A DNA stretch of 43,500 nucleotides from Mesostigma viride (Eukaryota; Streptophyta; Mesostigmatophyceae; Mesostigmatales; Mesostigmataceae): contig RPFO01000924.1 of NCBI GenBank assembly GCA_009746045.1, positions 1 to 43,500 of the forward strand, given 5' to 3'. Made by a program: the position numbers and the translations under genes. How positions within the stretch are numbered: the stretch's first letter is position 1; each line of letters begins with the position of its first letter. Under the pieces are notes generated by a model. That model was not told the origin of the DNA. It did not search any database and saw nothing but the letters and a program-made list of their open reading frames with translations. Shown one piece after another: positions 17,323-27,279 of the stretch.

Positions 17323-19095
17323 TGTTAATCATCCCACGGTCCTAAATTTAGGACTTTGTCCTAAATCGTCCTAGTGGTCACTTTAACCGAGGTACCGGGG
17401 GGGGGGGTCACTATATGGACCGTACCCCATGTGGACCGTACCCGGCATGATGTACCCGACCCGTGGTACCGGCACATGGTACCCGGATTCCGTACCCGGG
17501 TACCGGGTATAATGGCGGGAAAGTAGGTACCTCGACCAAAAATATAACCGATTTTGGAGCGAAAAAGTGGGTGCGGGAATGAAGTGAGGTGGATATGGCG
17601 ACCTGACAATCGTGGCCGGCGTTTTCACGTGCGTTTATCATTTCGGGCGCCCAGTAGCAAAAACGAAAGGTTGTTAGTTATGCTTAAAGGCTGTGAATAT
17701 TTTCTGCGCAAGTTTTTATGTGTAGCGCTGTATCACAGCGGCACAACACAAATGGGTCGCAGATCGCCTGCTCGCGGAGGGTCGATTTTGGCACAAACAT
17801 GTTAGTGTATTAGCAATGGTGGTGCGAATCAAGCCAGGAAATTTTTGTGGACGATTTTGATTATAGTCTGGAGTTTAGAAACGGAGTATTTGACATGGGA
17901 GCGCCTGGGCCGTGATATTCTTGCCCGATTTCCATTGTCGACCGTGTTTTAGGGACGTTCAGGCTGGGCAGCGAGCGCACCTTATAGGTCTTCACTTTCG
18001 GTATTTCTTGGACCTAGAACGCAGCACAAGCGTGGTTTATATCATTGTCGAACCGGTTGGCCAGCTTTGGTGCGCTCAGCTCTCGGAAAGCTGACCTCGC
18101 TGCGGATTTCAGCGACTTTTTTGCAACCATCTGGAATGAGGCGACGTAAGTAGCAGGTAAGTGCCGGGTTGTCCTAGATCATGAGTGTAACTGGCAACGC
18201 TGTCGTGGTGTTTTGAGTCAGCCAGCTATGCCTAAAAAGAGGGGACGCTCTCTGTGCACATAACTGTCACACATAGTTGGTTTACGTCATACAATTTTTT
18301 ACGTCTCTATCTTCGTCGTCCGCTGCAGCTAAAACACACATGCGTAAGAGCAGTTTTACTCATGTGTTAGTTATAAACCATGGTCCTATGGCCTGCAGTC
18401 GTTCAGGATGTTCTCAGACAGTATATACAGTATGGTTTACGTGTTACATGCACCCTGAATTCGCTCACAAAGCGTTGCATGTTAGCACAACGTTGTTTTG
18501 TAACTTGATTTGGCTGCATTCATGTGTTAGTTGCAATGCAAATGCAATGTTTTTTCATCGCTGGGTGGTGGCCAGCATGTCCGTGATGTCAAAGAAGGTT
18601 TGGCATATGCTTAGAGAAAGTTTACCGCAAGGGGTGGGCCATGTTCAAGCCGGGCAACCTCAGCAACCATGCAACCCTATATTGCATTACCTGCACCATC
18701 TGTGACACCGTTAATCACGCGTATATATAGAGGCAGCCACAGCAGGGTATGGCCTTGTTACACGCTGCCCCGCCATCCCAAGGCCTCGTAGGGTCCCCTA
18801 GCGCTTGTAAGATGCTCAAGGGACCGTGTGGATAGCATGGTCATGCGTTGACAATAATTGGTCCTAATGGTCCTAAAACCCACATTTTGGCCTAATTCGC
18901 GCTTTGAGGTCTGGCAGGTGGCAGGGCCCATTCATGCACTAAATGTAATTATTTGACCCCAGGTTTTTGATAGAAACTAAAAAAGTGTGTTATCTGTCAT
19001 GGGCACGAATGCCAGGGTCAAATTTTAATGTTTGCATATATATTTTTTAATTCCACTTGGTCCTAAATTTAGGACTTTTACTGGGAAGATGGACA
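17323..19095. mobile_element. 1.77-kb non-autonomous terminal-inverted-repeat element inside element C gag
   Basis: Flanked by CTAAT at 17319-17323 and 19096-19100. If the shared T is counted in the element, the ends are TGT...ACA with a 4-bp CTAA duplication. The ends match as imperfect inverted repeats: TGTTAATCATCCCA on the left, TGTCCATCTTCCCA on the right (read inward), 11 of 14 identical. Just inside each end is the perfect 16-bp palindrome GTCCTAAATTTAGGAC, with further GTCCTAA copies nearby, as in transposase-binding subterminal repeats. No credible transposase frame exists. Deleting the element and one target copy joins the two gag frames (Pro-Ala-Ile-Arg-Ala) exactly where element B reads Pro-Ser-Ile-Lys-Gln. 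A TATA-like run lies near 18720. Confidence 0.8.
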
Positions 19096-19100
19096 CTAAT

Positions 19101-20993
19101 TGCAGGAGATGATTGATGGAATGTGGATGAGGCCCTGAGAGCCTTAAACTGATGTCTAAGGTTAAGGCCTTCCATCCCATACTCCAGAGCAAAGACAAAT
19201 TGTTTAGCTTGTTCAACAGTGTGACCCTCAGGCAAGCCAGCAATATTGATTTTGGATTCCTTTTTATGAGGGTTAAACACACCTGTGAGAGGGGGGTTGG
19301 CCCTCAAGAAGACGTCGGTTGCCTGTTGGAGGCGGGTGGGGTCCAGGTTGATGGTCCCCCGCTCATACCGCGACATCAGGGCGCGCAGGCCCTCGACAGT
19401 TTGCAGCTGGTTAGCTGTTAACTGCTGGTCTTGCAATGAGGCCAGCTGAGCCTGGAGAATGGCGAGCTGTTCCTGGATATCCCCCGTCCTTGGGGGGGCC
19501 TCAGCAGGTTGGGTGGGTGCCCTGGGCACCTCTTGACCTCCCCCCAGGGCCTCCTGGGGTCCTGGCCACCCCCCCTGGTTGGGGAGGGGGCCCCAGCCCA
19601 CAGGGCGAACCTGGGGTGGTGGGGGAGGGGGAGGGGGGACCGTGGTGGCCCGGGGGGAGTCCGGGGGGGTCCGGGGGACCCCACTGGGTCCAGCCCCAGC
19701 GGTGGAGGGGGGGGCAGGGTTGTCTGCCGCCTGTCTCCTCGCTGCCTCCTCCTTAAGGAGCCTTTTCATCTCCTTGCGTACCTCATGTTCGCGGAGGGCA
19801 GCCTGGAAGGCCGCCTCATCCGTAGGGATGTCAGGGAGGGGGTTGCCCATGATCATGGCCTCCTTGACATTGAACTCTTGGGCCTTGCCCTTCCCCTGGG
19901 CCAAGACCAAAAGACCCTCCTTGAACTGCAAGGGTTGAGGAGGTGAGGATTTCTTGGTGGTTTCCAGCGGGGGGGCAGCTTCAGCTACCACCCCATGCTT
20001 GGCCAAGATGGCCTCCGTTACCCGGGCTTGGGTTAGGGAGGACATAGCTTTAAAATGGGCTGACCGAGCAAGCTCGGCCAGGTCTTGACCATCCGAGTAT
20101 TCCATCGGATAGTCAGCATTGGTGAGGAGGTCACGTAGCCGCTGAGTCGCCTCGCGGTACGCCGCCGCCATCGCCTGGTGGGTGGCCAGACGACGGGCGG
20201 CCTCCTCCTCATATTCCTGCCGCTTAGCGGCGAGCCGAAAAGCCGTCTCGCGACGGACCTCCCGGTCTCGCTGCCTCGCTCGGCGTTCTTCATTAGCCAC
20301 CAGCGCGGCCTGCTCGACCGCCAGGAGCGCTGGGGTAAGAGTTATCTCAGTCTCCCCGTCGGGAAGACTGGCAGTGTCGGAGACCTCATCGTCGGACATT
20401 TGTTGTCCTCCGATGGGCTCCACGGGTCTACGCACCACCCGTGCGAGCTTAATGCTTTCCATGTCCTTCTTCTTGCGAAGAAGGGACGATGGTCGCCCAA
20501 GCTGAAGCTCAATGTGATTGTGTCCCTGAGCGAAGGGAACACGAAGATCAGATGTGGCGGGGCGAAATGTGATCGCCCCGTCCGGCGCCACCGAAGCCGT
20601 CTGACGGGGCATGAGCTCCCGAATAGTCGGCAACGGAGGGCCGAACTGGGGAGCCTCAGCGGGGTTTACCGCCGAGGGCTCCGCAGCCATGGCTGCTCCA
20701 GCCGTGGTTGCGGCTGTCGCAGCCGCCGGAGTCGAGGGTAAGCCGGTCCCCCGGGGGGGAGCCGTCTCGTCCTCCGGCTTCTCAGGGGAGGGGGGTAGGT
20801 CGGTCGGCCTTGCGGCCGCCGTCCCCTCGTCCTGGCGAGCATTGTTATTCTTTTTGTTTTTCTTCTTTTTCTTTGAAATGGCCGCATCGCCAGCCGGCTT
20901 CTGATTGTTGTCTTTGGGCATCCGCCGATCCTGCCCATCATCATCCTCGTTGAAGTTAAGCTTCTTAGCGACATTCTTGTTCGTGATAGCCAT
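19101..20993 (-). CDS. Element C: gag N-terminal region with coiled coil
   Basis: Starts at ATG 20993 (MAITNKNVAKKLNFNEDDD), only about 18 bp downstream of the 5' LTR. It continues as a Lys-rich basic segment (KKKKKNKKNNNA), a Pro/Ala-rich region, an acidic stretch (MSDDEVSDTASL), a long Arg/Glu/Ala coiled coil (EERRARQRDREVRRETAFRL), a poly-Pro tract and a second heptad-like region (QEQLAILQAQLASLQDQQL). It ends with LRHQFKALRASSTFHQSSPA, the beginning of the conserved gag core. The apparent tail from about residue 632 to the stop at 19047 is translated insertion sequence. This is a much longer gag N-terminus than classic copia gag. Confidence 0.8.
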
Positions 20994-21011
20994 GGTAGCA
21001 AATAAAATTCA

Positions 21012-21484
21012 AGTTAGAATGCGGTGGGATATATTGCTTGAGAACACTGTAGGCTGTGAGCAATGAATTGCTTGGTTCATTAGAAAATAGGTTTACCCTT
21101 TATCAACGTTCCTCTCGCTGGCTGCGCCGCCAGTGACCGTTGGGTGCAGACCGTTGGCCCGAGGCCGCACGATGACAGGTAGCTGTCTAGTCACTGCATC
21201 GTGCGATCACAGATCAATGCACGCTGCAGTACGGTCCCTATCTAGGATACTCTAGTACCGTCCAATGACAGGACACTACGTATACTGGGTACTGACATCT
21301 GTCACGTACCTCAGTACCCAAAGTACCTATCTAGGGAAACGTATGCGACTCGACTAGCATTCCTATCTGCATAGCCCACGTGGTATTTATATTCACATAC
21401 CAACGTAGGTTTACAAGGCTTATTCATACGTTGTATTCACAATGCCTTTGAGACTTAGTCTACAGCAAAGCATGGAGACTAACT
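21012..21484 (-). repeat. Element C 5' LTR
   Basis: 473-bp direct repeat of 12063-12533 with AGTTAG/CTAACT ends. In minus-strand orientation the internal region after it begins TGAATTTTATTTGC, without a TGG-type tRNA primer site, and reaches the gag ATG within about 20 bp. Confidence 0.92.
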
Positions 21485-21693
21485 GCTGTGTGGTGGCGTC
21501 ATTGGGTGGGCCGGGTGTCGGTGCTTGGCAATAGTACAGAACCAGAGAACAAAAGTTGGTTGACGATCAGGGTTCGCCCGCGTAGGCTCATGCGGTGGAC
21601 GGCCCCCCAGCGCCCTGCGGTAAGGAGAACGCCTGCAAGTTTGCCCACGTGGTTGGTTTCATCATCCGCTCCGCCGTCATAGACGGAGTCAGT
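21485..21693 (-). pseudogene. LINE reverse transcriptase (upstream half)
   Basis: The minus strand reads GRWGAVHRMSLRGRTLIVNQ then LLFSGSVLLPST, the LINE RT segment in which a Leu-x-Gly-Arg motif is followed by Asn-Gln-Leu-Leu. A stop and frame change follow. In the shifted frame the reading runs to the GCTGT duplication and across to 12062, where LIQRIGSNFVWKQK continues. The minus-strand frame is closed upstream by a stop near 21693. This is a fragment of an old LINE split by element C. Confidence 0.7.
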
Positions 21694-23541
21694 TTAATTT
21701 CCGCAACGCCGGGCAAGTTGCAAACACGCACGTTAGTTGACTCGGCCGTTACAATCATCTAGGTTCAACCTAGATGAGTTGTCTCCTTGATCTAACATGA
21801 GCCGTTTCTTGCGGCTTTGCGTGTTTACAATCCACTCACGTATTTTCGTTACGTACGCACGTAAGACTTCTGCGTCTACGTTGTACGTTCTACGTCACCC
21901 CTTATGGCCATTTTACGTGTTTACGTTACGTCAACCCCCCGACCCCCTTTACGCCCAACCCTGGTTAATTCTTAATTATTCCCGCGTGAAAGGATGAAGC
22001 CAGATGAAGCCTGAAGGACGAGGGCGAGGGAGTCCTGCCTGCAACTGCTGCAACTTGCTGCAAGTTTCCATTCAGCATGCGCGGCGTCCGCCGTGCAGCC
22101 TCTTCCAATCTAGGACGGATGGCGGCCACGCTGAACAGCTGAATTGAGATGCGGTGATGTGCCCTTGCGCTCGATGCGCTGCACTGATTGCCGGATGCGT
22201 TAGGGAAGAGTCAGTTCCGCTTATTGACCGCTATATTAATCGAGAGATTCCGGAGACTTTGCCCCTCGCTAACAGAGCCCCGCGCTACGCTGACAGCAAA
22301 CGGTTAGATCGGTTAGAGCGGTTAGTAACCGTATGCGTAACCGTAGTTATGAAGGGCAAAAGTCTCCGGAATCACTCGATGGACCGAGGTATATTTCGCT
22401 GGCAGCAGGCAGCAACCATTCCAGACGCCAAATGCTACTTGCTCCAGTTGTTGTTGCAGTGTGTCGACATATGCGGGGCCTGCTACATGTACTCAGGCCG
22501 GCGCAACTTGACGGCAGTTCAATAAGCATCTGCCAACTGCCTAGAGCAACATCAGTCGTCCTGATATTGGTAGCTCCCGCCAAGTTTCTGAACAATGTGG
22601 AATAATGTCAGCGATACAGACAACTTCCTGCAGAAAGCTTCCTGCAGCTGAGTGAGCTGACAGGCAACTCCGACCAGGCGTTATCTAATGATGATACCAT
22701 AGAGCGCGCTAATTATTATCGAGGTAGATCGCGTCGCTGCTGCTGCCAAATCACCTGCGATGTTCAATCTACACGCCCGTGCATGTCCTGTGACCCGTGT
22801 TGTCACCAGCGACGTCGTGCAGAATTGGTGACCTGAACTGCGGAAAATTGTCTGCAACTCACTGCGCTTTGCGTTTTGCTGATCACAGCTTCGCAGGCGA
22901 CCTACCGCTTGCAGGACATCATGGGCCAAACTACATGGCCGGGAATCGTTTGCAGACGGAGAAGTCGATGGGTATTAGTGGTGCAGGACGTGATGGCCGT
23001 CGGTACTGGTAAATTATTCCCCTTTCTTCTCGTTTGAGGGCCGGGGACGTCGACCGATTATCAATATTCGCCCGACCTAGCTTACAAATTAACTGTCTAT
23101 CGGCCGGCCGGCGATCGTATATATATCTAACTATATTAAAGACGACTATATATTAATAACCTGCAGCGACACTAGGCCATTCTGCATAATTTACACAATC
23201 CGGTTTGCTATAATATATAGCTAACGCTGCAGGCTAATTAGTCCTTGCGTATTGCGTAAGAATTCATATATATATACAATTACTCTGGATCAATAGCTAC
23301 TAGTACCGGCGCCTGTCGATCCGCGTGGTATTTGCTGAACTAGCTAGTGCAGCGCCTAGTGCAGCGCGCGTCCTTCATTAAATTGTGGACGATCACGACG
23401 TTAATAGGACGTACGACGTGCTGCCAGTTAATATATAACAGTGATATATACTGGCCGGCGCCGCTATAATATTGCCCGCTAGTAAGTATACACTATAGCA
23501 CCTGCGTGATTCATGGCGACGTTAATTGCGTGACTGCCTGC
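21694..23541. other. Non-coding region left of the kinase gene
   Basis: I see no convincing gene. It holds ACGT-rich sequence (21830-21940), a hairpin element at 22239-22380 and AT-rich TATATA tracts at about 23110-23280. Upstream kinase exons or the promoter could lie here, but nothing could be assigned. Confidence 0.4.
22239..22380. repeat. Short inverted-repeat (MITE-like) hairpin
   Basis: ATCGAGAGATTCCGGAGACT on the left and the reverse complement of ATCGAGTGATTCCGGAGACT on the right form arms of about 28 bp around a centre with repeated CGGTTAG/TAACCG phrases. No target duplication was confirmed. Confidence 0.5.
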
Positions 23542-23799
23542 ATGACCCCTCTTCCGGCCCTTAGCAGGCTACGTGTCGGTCATGATTTGGTACCAGGAAA
23601 GCCATTCACGCACGAGAACTTGATCATTCTTGACCTGCTGCCGTACCCAGTTAAACTCGGGTATCTGGAGGACGTCTTGGCCGGCACTAGTGAGCCGAAA
23701 TTCCGAATTAAAGCTCGTCGAAGATTTCGTGTAACCTGGGCCAACAGCGCGTGCGTCTCGCTACACGGCTATTCCAACCGCTCCGCATACTTAAGTAAG
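23542..23799 (+). CDS. Kinase exon 1 in view: PAS-like segment
   Basis: Encodes [20 protein letters not shown] followed by [19 protein letters not shown]. The second part resembles the PAS-core phrase in which an Asn-x-Ala segment precedes a Leu-x-Gly-Tyr/Phe. The exon ends phase 0 at AAG with donor GTACGT at 23800. The left edge is uncertain: an ATG at 23542 is in frame, but AG acceptors at 23563-23564 and 23566-23567 could instead mark an internal exon. Confidence 0.55.
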
Positions 23800-26700
23800 G
23801 TACGTACGTCAACGGCGTGCAAGAGCGTGCTGGGCGCGCGTGCGCCGTGCGGCCGATCCAAGAGTCACGTCACTGTGCTAGGTTGCATGCAGGCGTTGCA
23901 CGCTTTCACAGCTCACTTTTCTCGACTACTAGGCGCGCGCGGCCGGACTTAGCTGTGCCTCGGCCTGCAGTGATCGATGCGCATGCTTGGAGATCGGCAC
24001 GACCAACCTGAGTCGATCCGTGCTAATGGCTTGCAGTACGTACTGCAGGTGTATTGTTTCACGGCCAATGATAGTATTATTCATGTTTATTGATGTACTG
24101 GTAGCTGCAGTACGCAGTATCTGTTCACCATATATATTTCGGCAGCAACAAGTGTTATTAATACAATTAGTAGTCGCTTATAAAGATACTCATAATTGAT
24201 GCATATGTCGTTGATACACTCCTATAATATATTTATATAAATACTATCACAGTAACATTTGGTGCGCGTAGCTTCCCATCCAATGAGCTGAGTCGCTCTC
24301 AAATTACGTCATTGTAGACGTCGCGCTGGCGGGTCTCCTTCCAAGACTGTTCAGTTTGCTGTCAGATGCGGTAGCGAGGTTTTAATTTGGATTTAGTATA
24401 ACTTAGTACTGTATGTGGTGCCAAAGATACAATATAACCTGTCTATGGAATTTTTTAATATTGACGAATCTATTTGCATCATACAAATTATTAAACATGC
24501 ATTTTCCACCATATAACAAATATGTTGTGAGCTTCTCTGCACGCGCAGCCGTCACAGCATGATGACCTGGCACCCGCAACGCTGTCAGCGCTGGAGGCTA
24601 TCGCTGATGAGCTGGCGGCTGAGCTGGCGTCGCCCGAGGGGTACCTGCGCATCCAAACGCAAGACCTGTGTGTCGTCTACCAGAAGACACCTGTGAGCGC
24701 GCGTCTGCACTGCAGGTAAGTGAAGGCCGGATCGGCGCGTTAACAGAGAAAATTAACAGGGATCTTGTCGTGCATGTTAATGGCCAACGGAGTGCTACAG
24801 TTGTGACTATTGTTCATATGAGCATAAAAATACTAGGTAAAGTAATGAAACTTATTGAAATAGAATATTGATCACTACAAGTAACGTAGTAGTATGACTA
24901 TCTTTTTTATATGGCGTTACTATTAATTATTACATGTCAGTCAAATATTACTCTTTGCTGTCTGACAATTATTTTTTGTATAAAGTATAATTTCATTGCA
25001 TTACCGAAAGCCAAGCCTTGACCCCCAAGACGTCCGGCTTTCAAGTTGGAGTGTACCCCCGCGGCATCTAGCAATGCCGACTAGTTTCAAGTGCGCACCA
25101 GTCAAAGTAGTTACCCTTCGCACAAACTCCAGCCACACATTTTCGTAACCGCCCTTTTGGCACCGCAGGAACTATTCTGTCTGATTCGGCCAGATTTCAT
25201 CCAAGGAATCGGAAAGGAAAAACGGTGGAATCAGAAAAGGAAAACGGTGGAATCATTTTCAGCCTGACCTAGTACAACACTATCGTCCGTTCAAGTCCGG
25301 CCTCACGGCCCATGCGACGCCATGTCGACCCGCCCATGCTTAGCCTTTTTTGCGCTAGACTAAAGAAAAATGGTCCCGTTCTTGCCTAAGCAAAAAAATG
25401 CACCTCAGCACCTGCTAGCCATGGTATATTTGCTAGCGATGGCAGTCTGGGAAACTTACAAACCAAACGGCAAATCAATCCAATCTCACGTTCAAAATGC
25501 CGCTTCCGTAGACATGTGTCGACTACTTTGTTTATGCGTGTGATTCAAACAAGCCAATTGTGAATTCCAGATTAGGAGTTAAGGTTTATGGCTGGCAGGA
25601 CTGATATATTGCATGACGACACACCCTTTTTTGGCTTGAGACAGAAAGCTGTATATAAATTTCTTACATGAGATGTTTGTCATGTTCATTTTGATTTTAA
25701 CGCACAGCCCCCCATTCAGCATGTCGAATGGCATGCGCATGTGCTGGCCGGCAGCCACTGCCATGTCGCCGGATCAGACTGGCGTACAAACCACACAATC
25801 TTCTTGTTCACGCATGCTAACCACAACCATCGGTAAGCCGACGTTGTGCAGGAATTTTTTTTCATATGCCTTGGTTTAATAGTGGACGCTGCATCCCTGA
25901 TTCGGCCGTGAAGCTTGTTGTCAGCTAGACGTTAGCAGCTGAGTGCCGGGCCGCCCTATGTGGAATAACTTTCACATTGTCCATCGGCATTAACAGTTGA
26001 AAATTCCCTCCGATCGACCATGCCATAACAGGAAAATGCCATCATCTGTTGCAGTCCAGGCTTATATTTGCCACGATGTGGTGTGTGCCAGTTGTGCCAC
26101 CTGTAATTTACATTACTAGGCTTGGTGTTCCTAGGGATTCCATTCATGGTGTTCCACTTAGTAGCCATACCAGCATGCCTTGCAGTTTTCACAATAGATT
26201 GCCTGCAGGCCATATCAAACCCAACTCCCAAGTTGTCCAGTAATGCATGTGGTACCAATGAACCTTACCTTGTACAGTAAAATAAGTTATGATATTGGTT
26301 GATGTTGTGCGCCCGTGCTTTCAATTTGTTTCATAATCCATGTGCCGTTCAGGCATGCACGTGTGAAACATCCAGGTATGCCTGTCATCTTCCCCCCCCG
26401 TATGATTCAATATCTCAGAGCCCAGATTGTTGTGGCACTGCGATAATGCATTATATAGCGTTGAAGAAAATGTGGGGCAGGTATTTGTGCAATTAACGCG
26501 CCATACGAACATTCCGGACGGTACATTCCGGTGATGTCGGGCAGTTGGGGGGTTCGCTTGGTCCCTTGGTTGCTTCCTCGCTTGGCTGCCACTGCGGGGG
26601 TGTAAGGACAGGTGCTCAAATGGAGAGACACTAGACGTGCATGCATGTTTGATGGATGGGTGGGTGGGTGGGTGGGTGGGTGGGTGGGTGGGTGGGTGGG

Positions 26701-27181
26701 TGGGTGGGTGGGTGGGTGGGTGGGTGGGTGGGTGGGTGGGTGGGTGGGTGGGTGCAGGTGGGTGGGTGGGTGCAGGTGGGTGGGTGGGTGCAGGTGGGTG
26801 GGTGGGTGCAGGTGGGTGGGTGGGTGGGTGGGTGGGTGGGCGGGCGGGCGGGCGGGCGGGCGGGCGGGTGGGTGGGTGGGTGGGTGGGTGGGTGGGTGCA
26901 GGTGGGTGGGTGGGTGCAGGTGGGTGGGTGGGTGCAGGTGGGTGGGTGGGTGGGTGGGTGGGTGGGTGGGTGGGTGGGTGGGTGGGTGGGTGGGTGGGTG
27001 GGTGGGTGGGTGGGTGGGCGGGCGGGCGGCGCGGGCGGGCGGGTGGGTGGGTGGGTGGGTGGGTGGGTGGGTGGGTGGGTGGGTGGTGGGTGGGTGGGTG
27101 GGTGGGTGGGTGGGTGGGTGGGTGGGTGGGTGGGTGGGTGGGTGGGTGGGTGGGTGGGTGGGTGGGTGGGTGGGTGGGTGG

Positions 27182-27279
<98 letters not shown>

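Noticed and set aside
18277-18705. 142-codon open frame in the 1.77-kb element
   Set aside because: No recognisable domain, codon use unlike the GC-rich genes here, and no transposase-like acidic motif.
26654-27181. Telomeric or interstitial telomere repeat
   Set aside because: The unit is TGGG, not TTTAGGG or TTTTAGGG, and it lies inside an intron.
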